NCBI GenBank assembly: GCA_016218905.1 | Contig: JACRCS010000556.1 | Location: 1 to 18,897 of the forward strand | DNA from: Deltaproteobacteria bacterium | GTDB taxonomy: Bacteria; Desulfobacterota_C; Deferrisomatia; Deferrisomatales; JACRMM01 | Direction of reading: 5' to 3' | Length of the DNA stretch: 18,897 bases | Part shown: positions 12,646 through 18,897 of the stretch, piece after piece | Layout: the number at the start of each line of letters is the position of its first letter | Numbering within the stretch: the stretch's first letter is position 1 | The notes under the pieces: model-generated | What the model saw: only the letters and a program-made list of their open reading frames with translations | Databases searched by the model: none | Told to the model about the DNA's origin: nothing | Translations under genes and position numbers: made by a program

Positions 12646-12797
12646 GAACATAGCATGGAACCTAGGGACCGTTACAGGATGATGCGGGACAGCGGGCTCA
12701 CTGAAGCCTTGCAGCGACTGTCTCTCCGGTTGCACGGCCTCTCGCCCCTTCTTACCTTCCGGTGGGGCGGAAGCAACCCGAGACGGGAGGTGCGCGC

Positions 12798-13139
12798 ATG
12801 CGGTACATCGCAGCGGTTTTGGCGGCTTTGAGTCTGTTCGTCGCGGCGGACGTCCTGGCCGACCGGGGCGAGGACGGACAAGGAAGAGGAACCCTTTGGC
12901 ACAGCCACCACGGTGAAGTGGTGGAGCTCAACGGAGTGGTGACGAGGGCCCCGGACGGTTCAGGGACCGTGATCGTGAGCGAGCGCCCGATCATCGTCGG
13001 GGACACCACGGTCATCCAGGAGGGGCGCGGCCCCCTGAAGTCACTGACCACGCTGAAGAAGGGGTGTTCTGTCGCGGTGAGAGGCGTAGAGCAGACCGGC
13101 CTGCTCGTGGCGGAAGAGATCATCGTCAAGCAGTGCTAG
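12798..13139 (+). CDS. Small secreted DUF5666-like protein
   Basis: A 113-residue exported protein. Residues 1-21 form a signal peptide (MRYIAAVLAALSLFVAADVLA), with mature start near DRGEDGQG. The mature part looks like one small beta-barrel or OB-type domain: GEVVELNGVVTRAPDGSGTV, a strand-rich middle (IIVGDTTVIQEGRGPL), then LKKGCSVAVRGVEQTGLLVA and EEIIVK. The G.V..V, L..G..V.V.G and A..I.V pattern is that of DUF5666 proteins, whose function is unknown. Two cysteines (GCS and the C-terminal residue) might pair in the periplasm. ATG 12798 is chosen over the longer frame because GGGAGG lies seven bases upstream and the signal peptide starts there. A CTTCCG/CGGAAG hairpin (12756-12773) lies in its leader. 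It is not in an operon; the next gene converges on it. Confidence 0.65.
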   Translation: MRYIAAVLAALSLFVAADVLADRGEDGQGRGTLWHSHHGEVVELNGVVTRAPDGSGTVIVSERPIIVGDTTVIQEGRGPLKSLTTLKKGCSVAVRGVEQTGLLVAEEIIVKQC

Positions 13140-13193
13140 TGTCCCGTGCTCGTTCGCGCATGACTGCCAGGCAGACCGAACGGCGGCGAATCA
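13131..13193. repeat. Repeat C, copy 2 (about 63 bp)
   Basis: This is a diverged copy of 5850-5912. It overlaps the last codons and stop of the secreted-protein gene (cagtgctag) and ends at a run of nine G (13194-13202). It sits in the 82-bp convergent gap before the protease gene and links this locus to the scarred region 7 kb away. Confidence 0.6.
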
Positions 13194-13221
13194 GGGGGGG
13201 GGCCCCGTTCCAACTGCTCCC

Positions 13222-13854
13222 CTACCCCACTCCCCCCACGAGCGCGCCTATCAGGCTCACGGCAGCGCGCTGGGAGGCCCGGATGAGAGGGTCGAGCAAC
13301 CCGGTGAATAGAAGAATTATCAAGATGAAGAAACCATAGGGCTCGAGTCTCGCCAGCGAAGCCTGTGCCTGAGGCGGAAGGAAGCCCATGAGGACCTTCG
13401 ACCCGTCGAGCGGCGGGATCGGGATCAAGTTGAAGACTGCCAGCATGATGTTGATCCGCGCGACGAGCCCCAGCACCGGCCCGAGGGTGGAGCCGGCCGG
13501 CACGATCTGCAACTGGAGGACGGAGATCGCTACGGTCGCGATCAGGAAGTTCACCACGCACCCGGCCAAGGCGACCGCCACCAGGCCCACTCGTGCCCCG
13601 GATAGCCTGTAGTAGCTGACAGGTACGGGCTTAGCCCAGCCGAACCCGATCAAGAGGAGGGCGAGCATCCCGATCGGGTCTAGATGCGGCAGAGGGTTCA
13701 GCGAGAGGCGCCCGGATCTCCTCGCCGTATCGTCTCCGAACCAGAGTGCCACCGCGCCGTGGGCGACCTCGTGCGCGATGACCGAATACAACAGGAACCC
13801 GGCGAGGATGAGGAACGCAATCGGGTCTCTGAAAAGCAGAGAGAGTAGCCCCAT
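13222..13854 (-). CDS. Site-2 protease family (M50) membrane metalloprotease
   Basis: This is an integral-membrane zinc protease, 210 residues, of the small M50 type without a PDZ domain. The zinc motif HEVAH (H28, E29, H32) lies in the first hydrophobic segment. NPLPHLDPIG (53-62) follows, and the third metal ligand is D150 in the FNLIPIPPLDGSKVL motif (141-155). Five or so membrane segments can be counted. The start is ATG 13854, with GGGGC and AGGA just upstream. The open frame extends much further 5' but only as an antisense shadow of the gcv genes. Such proteins may cleave membrane-bound regulators, but the substrate is unknown and many small members remain uncharacterised. It is transcribed away from gcvH across a 231-bp gap. 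Confidence 0.88.
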   Translation of the reverse strand: MGLLSLLFRDPIAFLILAGFLLYSVIAHEVAHGAVALWFGDDTARRSGRLSLNPLPHLDPIGMLALLLIGFGWAKPVPVSYYRLSGARVGLVAVALAGCVVNFLIATVAISVLQLQIVPAGSTLGPVLGLVARINIMLAVFNLIPIPPLDGSKVLMGFLPPQAQASLARLEPYGFFILIILLFTGLLDPLIRASQRAAVSLIGALVGGVG

Positions 13855-14005
13855 TTCCTGCCCCTTTCGTTCTGGGTACGAGATTCGAGTTCCGAGGCGA
13901 TAAGCTCCCTGCGCGTCAGCATAGCCGCTCCTCCCCCGCGGGCGAGTCCGGACGGCGGCTCCCGCTCCGTCCCGGGGGAAGCGCGAGACGCGGGGGAGCC
14001 GTCTC

Positions 14006-14033
14006 TTGCCTTGGGGGCCCGCGCGGCTAGTAT
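14006..14033 (+). promoter_or_regulatory. Candidate promoter of the gcv operon
   Basis: TTGCCT (14006-14011) and TAGTAT (14028-14033) are 16 bases apart, each a 4/6 match to the sigma-70 boxes, about 50 bases before the gcvH start. I see no glycine-riboswitch-like structure in the short leader, which is mainly a GC-rich region around GGGGCGAGCTCGCGCCCC. Confidence 0.4.
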
Positions 14034-14085
14034 GCCGGTCGCAGTAGGGGCGAGCTCGCGCCCCCGGAAGGAAAAGGAGCACCGC

Positions 14086-14469
14086 ATGGCCAAGGTTCCG
14101 GCTGACCTCCGGTACACCCGGGAGCACGAGTGGACCCGGGCGGAGGGGGATCGCGTTCGGGTCGGCATCACCGATCACGCGCAGGAGAAGCTCGGGGACG
14201 TGGTGTTCGTGGCCCTCCCGAGCCCCGGAGCGAAGCTTCGGGCCGGCGCGCCCTTCGGGGAGGTCGAATCGGTCAAGGCCGTGTCGGAGCTCTTCGCGCC
14301 GCTCTCGGGGGAGGTGGTCGAGGTGAACGAGGCGCTCGGGGGAAGCCCCGAGCTCGTGAACCAGGACCCGTACGGCCGCGGCTGGATGATCCTCCTCGCG
14401 CCCGAGGACCCGAGGGAGCTCGATTCCCTCCTGGGGCCCGACGAGTACGAGCGGCTCTCGGCGGAGTAG
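14086..14469 (+). CDS. gcvH: Glycine cleavage system H protein
   Basis: This is the lipoyl carrier that takes the aminomethyl group from the P-protein to the T-protein. The lipoylation site is K64 in the classical GEVESVKAVSEL sequence. The flanking RYTREHEWTRAEGDRVRVGI start and the GSPELVNQDPYGRGWMILL end are diagnostic. From ATG 14086 it has 127 residues, the usual size; AAGGAG lies six bases upstream, and the longer open frame beginning at 14011 lacks family similarity. First gene of the operon, three bases before gcvPA. Confidence 0.97.
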   Translation: MAKVPADLRYTREHEWTRAEGDRVRVGITDHAQEKLGDVVFVALPSPGAKLRAGAPFGEVESVKAVSELFAPLSGEVVEVNEALGGSPELVNQDPYGRGWMILLAPEDPRELDSLLGPDEYERLSAE

Positions 14470-14472
14470 CTC

Positions 14473-15837
14473 GTGCGCTACATCCCGAACACGCCGTCCG
14501 AGCAGAGGCGGATGCTCGACGCGATCGGCGCCTCCTCGCTCGACGAGCTCTTCGAGGCCATTCCGGCCGCGGCGCGCCTGACGCGCGACCTCGACCTCCC
14601 TCCTCCCCTCTCGGAGCCGGACCTGCTGCGCCACCTCGCCCGGCTCGCCGGAGCGAACGCGGACGCCGACGAGTACGCCTCCTTTCTCGGCGCCGGCGCC
14701 TACGACCACGCGATCCCGAGCGTCGTCGATCATCTCGTCTCCCGGGGCGAGTTCGCTACGGCCTACACGCCCTATCAGCCGGAAGCGAGCCAGGGGACGC
14801 TGCGGGCCGTCTTCGAATACCAGACGATGATCGCCGAGCTCACGGCGATGGACGTCGCCAACGCGTCGCTCTACGACGGGGCGTCCGCCCTCGCCGAGGC
14901 CGTGCTCCTCGCCCGGGCGGCGACCGGAAGGGCCGGCGTCGCGCTCTCGGCCGGGGTGAACCCGCTCTACCGGAAGGTGGTGGAGACCTACGGCAGCGGG
15001 GCGGGCGTAGCCTGCCGGGAGGTCCCGCTCGAGGGTGGCGTGACGGTGCCGGAAACCGGCGCTCCTCTTCCGGACGAGGCGGCGCTGGTCGTCCAGCACC
15101 CGAACTTCTTCGGCTGCCTCGAGGACCTCGGGGCCGCGGCGGAGTCGGCCCACCGGGCCGGCGCGCTCCTGATCGTCGTGACCGATCCCGTGAACCTTGG
15201 TCTTTTGGCGCCCCCGGGCGCCTTCGGGGCGGATCTCGTCGCCGGCGACGGCCAGGGGCTGGGGATCCCGCTCGCGTACGGCGGACCCTACCTCGGCGTC
15301 CTGGCCGCTCGGGAAGCGCTCGTTCGCCGCCTGCCGGGCCGGCTCGTCGGCGAGACGGTGGACGTCGAGGGTCGCAGGGGCTTCGTCCTCACCCTCCAGA
15401 CCCGGGAGCAGCACATCCGGCGCGAGAAGGCGACCTCGAACATCTGCACCGACGTGGCCCTCTGCGCGCTACGGGCGACGATCTACTGCGCCGTGCTGGG
15501 GAAGGAGGGCCTTCGCCGGGTCGGCGAGCTCTCGACGGCGAAGGCGCACTACGCCGCGGAGGCGCTCACGAAGGTTCCGGGAGTGGAGCTTCGCTTCCCG
15601 GCACCCTTCTTCAAGGAGTTCACGCTCCGGCTCCCGCGCGACCCGGAGGAGGTCGCCCAGCGGCTCCTCGAAGAGAAGATCCTGGCCGGCGTTCCGCTCG
15701 GCCGGTTCGCGCCCCAGCAACGCGACTGCCTCCTCGTGGCCGTCACCGAGAAGAGGACGAGGGAGGAGATCGACCGGTACGCGGAAGCGCTGCGCCGGGC
15801 GCTCGGCCCATGGAAGAGGGGCAGAGGCTCACGATGA
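14473..15837 (+). CDS. gcvPA: Glycine dehydrogenase (decarboxylating) subunit 1
   Basis: This is the N-terminal-type subunit of the two-part P-protein, which decarboxylates glycine with PLP. The sequence begins RYIPNTPSEQRRMLDAIGAS and contains SFLGAGAYDHAIPSVVDHLV, FATAYTPYQPEASQGTLRAV and QTMIAELTAMDVANASLYDG, all hallmarks of GcvPA. Later blocks are GIPLAYGGPYLGVLA and REQHIRREKATSNICT. It has 454 residues, a normal length. The start is GTG 14473, three bases after gcvH, with GCGGAG in the gcvH end as ribosome site. The stop overlaps the gcvPB start as ATGA, as expected for subunits that must be made together. Confidence 0.96.
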   Translation: MRYIPNTPSEQRRMLDAIGASSLDELFEAIPAAARLTRDLDLPPPLSEPDLLRHLARLAGANADADEYASFLGAGAYDHAIPSVVDHLVSRGEFATAYTPYQPEASQGTLRAVFEYQTMIAELTAMDVANASLYDGASALAEAVLLARAATGRAGVALSAGVNPLYRKVVETYGSGAGVACREVPLEGGVTVPETGAPLPDEAALVVQHPNFFGCLEDLGAAAESAHRAGALLIVVTDPVNLGLLAPPGAFGADLVAGDGQGLGIPLAYGGPYLGVLAAREALVRRLPGRLVGETVDVEGRRGFVLTLQTREQHIRREKATSNICTDVALCALRATIYCAVLGKEGLRRVGELSTAKAHYAAEALTKVPGVELRFPAPFFKEFTLRLPRDPEEVAQRLLEEKILAGVPLGRFAPQQRDCLLVAVTEKRTREEIDRYAEALRRALGPWKRGRGSR

Positions 15838-17297
15838 CGCGTGGCTACGACCGCCTGATCTTCGAGCTCTCGAGTCCCGGCCGGACGGCGTACTCGTTGC
15901 CCCCGTTCGACGTGCCCGAGACGGACCCGGCGCGCCTCCTCCCCGAAGCGCAGCTGCGCCGCGAGCCGCCGGCCCTGCCCGAGGTCTCCGAGCCCGACGT
16001 CGTGCGCCACTACACGCGCCTCTCGCAGCTGAACTTTGGGGTGGACACGCACTTCTATCCGCTCGGCTCCTGCACGATGAAGTACAACCCGAAGGTGAAC
16101 GAGGACGCCGCCCGCCTCCCCGGTTTCGCGGCCCTCCACCCGCTCGCGCCGGAGGCCGCCGCCCAGGGAGCGCTCGCGCTCCTCTTCGAGCTCGCCCGGG
16201 AGCTCGCCGAGATCTCCGGCATGGACGAGGTCTCGCTCCAGCCCGCGGCCGGCGCTCAGGGGGAGCTCGCCGGGGTCCAGATGGTGCGCGCCTACCACGC
16301 CTGCCGGGGCGAGGGCCGGAACAAGGTCCTCATCCCCGACTCGGCCCACGGGACGAACCCGGCCTCGACGGCGCTCGCGGGCTACTCGGTCGTGCAGCTC
16401 AAGTCGGGCGACGACGGGCTCCTCGACCTCGGCGAGGTGGAGCGAAGCCTCGGGGACGACGTCGCCTGCCTCATGGTGACGCAGCCCGACACCCTCGGGC
16501 TCTTCGAGACGAGGATCGCGGAGGCGACCGAGCTCTGCCACGCGAAGGGGACGCTCGTGTACCTGGACGGCGCCAACCTGAACGCACTCCTCGGCCGGGT
16601 GCGGCCGGGCGACCTCGGCTTCGACCTCTGCCACTTCAACCTGCACAAGACGTTCTCGACGCCTCACGGCGGCGGGGGACCCGGGGCGGGGCCGGTCGGG
16701 GTGAAGGCCCCGCTCGCACCCTTCCTTCCGGTGCCGGTCGTCCGGGCGACCGATGCGGGCTACGGGCTCGACTGGGACCGCCCGCACTCCGTCGGCAAGC
16801 TCCAGGCCTTCTGGGGAAACTTCGGGACCTGCGTTCGCGCCTACGCCTACCTTCGGACGCTCGGCCCGAAGGGCCTCCGAGAGGTCTCCGAGAACGCGGT
16901 CCTGAACGCGAACTACGTGCTCGCGCGCCTCGACGGCCATTATGAGCGCGCCTCCTCCGGCCGCTGCTTCCACGAGTGCGTGCTCTCGGCCCGGCGGCAG
17001 AAGCGGCTCGGGGCCGGTGCCGGCGAGATCGCGAAGCGCCTCCTCGACCTCGGCTTCTACGCCCCCACGACGTACTTTCCGCTCATCGTGGAGGAGGCGC
17101 TCATGATCGAGCCGACGGAGACCGAGTCCAAGGAGACGCTCGACGCCTTCTGCGACGCGATGATCCGGATCGCCGAGGAGATCGAGGCCGGTTCCGAGCG
17201 CCTCCGAGAGGCGCCGGTCACCACCCCGGTGCGCCGCCTCGACCAGGCGCGCGCGGCCCGGCAGCCGAAGCTCCGCTGGAGGCCCACCCCCGAGTAG
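15834..17297 (+). CDS. gcvPB: Glycine dehydrogenase (decarboxylating) subunit 2
   Basis: This is the second P-protein subunit, carrying the PLP lysine. It begins with the typical FELSSPGRTAYSLPPFDVPE, then FYPLGSCTMKYNPKVNEDAA, SLQPAAGAQGELAGVQMVRA and the DSAHGTNPAST motif. The cofactor lysine is K272 in NLHKTFSTPHGGGGPG. The C-terminal half has ARLDGHYE, APTTYFPLIVEEALMIEPTE and ESKETLDAFCDAM. It has 487 residues, normal for GcvPB. ATG 15834 overlaps the gcvPA stop; the open frame extends far upstream only as a shadow. GcvPA and GcvPB together form the active enzyme. Confidence 0.96.
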   Translation: MTRGYDRLIFELSSPGRTAYSLPPFDVPETDPARLLPEAQLRREPPALPEVSEPDVVRHYTRLSQLNFGVDTHFYPLGSCTMKYNPKVNEDAARLPGFAALHPLAPEAAAQGALALLFELARELAEISGMDEVSLQPAAGAQGELAGVQMVRAYHACRGEGRNKVLIPDSAHGTNPASTALAGYSVVQLKSGDDGLLDLGEVERSLGDDVACLMVTQPDTLGLFETRIAEATELCHAKGTLVYLDGANLNALLGRVRPGDLGFDLCHFNLHKTFSTPHGGGGPGAGPVGVKAPLAPFLPVPVVRATDAGYGLDWDRPHSVGKLQAFWGNFGTCVRAYAYLRTLGPKGLREVSENAVLNANYVLARLDGHYERASSGRCFHECVLSARRQKRLGAGAGEIAKRLLDLGFYAPTTYFPLIVEEALMIEPTETESKETLDAFCDAMIRIAEEIEAGSERLREAPVTTPVRRLDQARAARQPKLRWRPTPE

Positions 17298-17315
17298 CCG
17301 CGGAAGGAGTGCCCC

Positions 17316-18897
17316 TTGCCCGATCTCCTCCGGACCCCCCTCTTCAGCCGGCACCAGGCCCTCGGGGCGAAGTTCATCCCCTTCGGCGGCTGGGAGATGC
17401 CGCTCTCCTACCCCGACGGGATCGTGCGGGAGCACCTCGCCACCCGAGGCGGTGCGGGCCTCTTCGACATCTCCCACATGGGCCGCTTCCTCATCAGCGG
17501 CTCCGGCGCGCTCCGGTTTCTGCAGCACGTGCTCACGAATCACGCCGAGGCCCTGGAGATCGAGCGCTATCAGGGGCAGTACACGTTCCTGCCGACCGAA
17601 ACGGGCGGCGCGGTGGACGACGCCTATCTCTACCGGCTGGGAGAGGAGGAGTACCTTCTGGTCGTGAACGCGGCAACCCGGGAGAAGGACCGGGAACACC
17701 TCCTCCGGTATCTGCCGCGCTTTCCCGAGACGTCGCTCACCGACGCGACGCGGGAGCTCGCGATGTTCGCCCTCCAGGGCCCCGGCTCCCGCGAGCTCCT
17801 GAAGGGGGCGATCACCTCCGGGCGCCTCCCGGAGCCGCTTCGAAACGAGATGAGCACGGTCGTGATCGAGGGAGCGCCCGTCCGGCTCTCGCGCACGGGC
17901 TACACCGGGGAGCCCGTCTGCTTCGAGATGTTCCTCGACGCCCGCGCCGCGGAGACCGTCTGGGACCGCCTCCTCGCCGGCGGAGCCTCGCCCGCGGGGC
18001 TCGGCGCGCGCTACACCCTGCGCCTCGAGGCGGGCCTTCCCCTCTACGGCCACGAGCTCGGGGCCGACCCCGAGGGACGCGAGATCCCAATCTTCGCTCT
18101 GCCGCTCGCGAAGACCGCCGTCAGCCTCTCGCCCCGAAAGGGAGCGTACGTCGGGCGCGAGCCCCTGGCTCGGCAGCAGGCCGCCTTCGCCCGGATCTTC
18201 TACCGGGACTACTCGCTTCGCGCCGACCTCCCTCGGCTCCTCCAGCCCGTCGCGCTCCTCGGCGACGGCGTCGCGCGGGCGGGGAACCGCGTCTACCGGG
18301 GGGAGAAGCAGGTTGGGTGGATCACGAGCGGAACGCGCGTGCCCTTCTGGGTGTGGGAAGGCGAAGGTCTCGCCTCCCGGCGCACCGGCGAGCACCGCCT
18401 CCGGTCCATCGCGCTCGCCTACGTCGACAGCGACCTCGTCTGGGACGACCGGGTGACGGTGGAGGTCCGGGGCAAGCTCCTCGAGGCCGTGATCGTCGAA
18501 TATCACCTCCGGAGCGACGCGCCGCCGGAGGCCCGACCGGTGCTCGTCCACTGCCTACCTGCGGGGCCGCCGCTCCCGCCGAAGGGAGATCCACGCGCGC
18601 TTTGCCTCCGGCACCTCCGGCGCACGGTCGAGAACGCAAGCTGGCGCCAGCGGGAGTGCGTCAACCTGATCCCCTCGGAGATGACCGCCTCACCGGCGGC
18701 GCGGCTCGCCTCCATCGCGGACCCGGCCTTCCGGTACGCCGAGCACAAGGAGGTGGAGGCCTTCTGCGACGCAGAGGTCTACTACTACCAGGGCACGGAC
18801 TTCATCCGCGAGGTGGAGGCCCTCCTCGCCCGCGAGCTCGCCGGCTTCCTGGGAGCCCGGGAGGTGGAGACGCGCGTCGTGAGCGGCCAGATGGCGA
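17316..18897 (+). CDS. gcvT: GcvT fused to serine hydroxymethyltransferase (5' part; runs off window)
   Basis: The frame starts at TTG 17316 with GGAAGGAG six bases upstream, 18 bases after gcvPB, and has no stop through 18897 (527 codons). Residues 1 to about 405 are an aminomethyltransferase: FIPFGGWEMPLSYPDGIVRE, GAGLFDISHMGRFLISGS, RLSRTGYTGEPVCFEMFLD, LRLEAGLPLYGHELG and a KGAYVGREPL block, with a GCV_T_C-like end (DDRVTVEVRGKLLEAVIVEY). After a proline-rich linker (around 400-425), the sequence from about 430 resembles the start of a SHMT: RQRECVNLIPSEMTASPAAR (compare LIxSEN..SPAV), FRYAEHKEVEAF, VYYYQGTDFIREVE, VVSGQMA. T-protein releases methylene-tetrahydrofolate, the cosubstrate of SHMT, so the fusion joins consecutive steps. 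The SHMT variant lacks the usual NKY(A)EGYPGKRYYGG spacing and looks divergent. The PLP lysine lies beyond the window. Confidence 0.88.
   Translation, partial: MPDLLRTPLFSRHQALGAKFIPFGGWEMPLSYPDGIVREHLATRGGAGLFDISHMGRFLISGSGALRFLQHVLTNHAEALEIERYQGQYTFLPTETGGAVDDAYLYRLGEEEYLLVVNAATREKDREHLLRYLPRFPETSLTDATRELAMFALQGPGSRELLKGAITSGRLPEPLRNEMSTVVIEGAPVRLSRTGYTGEPVCFEMFLDARAAETVWDRLLAGGASPAGLGARYTLRLEAGLPLYGHELGADPEGREIPIFALPLAKTAVSLSPRKGAYVGREPLARQQAAFARIFYRDYSLRADLPRLLQPVALLGDGVARAGNRVYRGEKQVGWITSGTRVPFWVWEGEGLASRRTGEHRLRSIALAYVDSDLVWDDRVTVEVRGKLLEAVIVEYHLRSDAPPEARPVLVHCLPAGPPLPPKGDPRALCLRHLRRTVENASWRQRECVNLIPSEMTASPAARLASIADPAFRYAEHKEVEAFCDAEVYYYQGTDFIREVEALLARELAGFLGAREVETRVVSGQMA

Noticed and set aside
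12655..12797. Short plus-strand frame opening MEPRDRYRMMRDSGLTEALQ
   Set aside because: No ribosome site, no family resemblance, and it overlaps the leader of the DUF5666-like gene in a different frame. The gaagccttgcagcgac inside it may be a weak repeat B relic, but 16 bases are not enough to claim one.
14034..14085. Glycine riboswitch before gcvH
   Set aside because: The leader from the candidate promoter to the start is only about 50 bases, too short for a glycine aptamer, and no matching conserved core is seen.
13855..15414. Long N-terminal extension of the M50 protease frame
   Set aside because: The extension is antisense to gcvH and gcvPA. Family similarity begins at ATG 13854, which has a plausible ribosome site.
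14130..15833. Upstream extension of the gcvPB frame through gcvH and gcvPA (1055-codon open frame)
   Set aside because: The first part is arginine- and glycine-rich shadow of gcvPA; gcvPB similarity starts at ATG 15834, which overlaps the gcvPA stop.
15549..18551. 1000-codon open frame on the minus strand across gcvPA, gcvPB and gcvT
   Set aside because: It is antisense to three clear enzymes. High G+C removes stops in this frame, and the translation is charged low-complexity sequence without any domain.

Overview
This is a high-GC (about two-thirds G+C by eye) chromosomal window from a Gram-negative-type bacterium. The signal-peptide-bearing periplasmic solute receptor, the split glycine decarboxylase (GcvPA/GcvPB) and the large high-affinity branched-chain-type ABC operon would suit a deltaproteobacterial, acidobacterial or Methylomirabilota/Rokubacteria-like lineage. 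No marker gene here settles the taxonomy.

Layout. (1) Bases 1-7735 are an accessory region full of scars. It starts with a 179-bp repeat (A1) that runs into the 3' half of a tRNA-Sec(UCA), the classical selC island site, followed by a terminator-like hairpin. A second copy (A2, 3076-3253) again ends in tRNA-Sec sequence, broken in the variable arm. Between A1 and A2 lie decayed toxin-antitoxin (TA) pieces (a MNT-type nucleotidyltransferase start, a DUF5615 toxin start, a frameshifted DUF433 antitoxin), a frameshifted coiled-coil gene end and an intact AbiEi/AbiEii pair. After A2 come a truncated nucleotidyltransferase, a DUF5615 C-terminal scrap, an intact ECF sigma factor coupled to a 44-residue cysteine-rich peptide, a chimeric scrap of acyl-CoA dehydrogenase and a radical-SAM-like fragment, and an intact MntA/HepT pair. 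A second repeat family (B: three long copies at 826-1020, 5745-5848 and 6921-7107, plus short ones near 3684-3745) carries the end of a small HTH-like ORF joined by ATGA overlap to the start of a DUF433-type antitoxin. The intact MntA/HepT pair sits between two B copies. (2) Bases 7736-12480, minus strand, hold a complete liv-type operon (receptor, LivH, LivM, LivG, LivF), with overlapping stops and starts for H-M-G, a hairpin-prone gap after the receptor gene and terminator-like hairpins after livF. (3) Bases 12798-13139 encode a small secreted DUF5666-like protein, and 13222-13854 (minus) a site-2 protease family membrane metalloprotease. (4) Bases 14086-18897 hold a glycine cleavage operon, gcvH-gcvPA-gcvPB-gcvT, in which the T-protein reads without a stop into a serine hydroxymethyltransferase N-terminus that runs off the window.

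How the genes work together. The gcv operon would decarboxylate glycine (P), pass the aminomethyl group through the lipoyl arm of H to T, and make methylene-tetrahydrofolate. The fused SHMT could use that product directly to make serine, or the set could run in reverse. The liv operon imports branched-chain or related amino acids or other small solutes. The left third looks like a hot spot where TA and nucleotidyltransferase modules arrive, recombine through shared flanks and decay. Its intact survivors are AbiE, MntA/HepT and the sigma-peptide pair.
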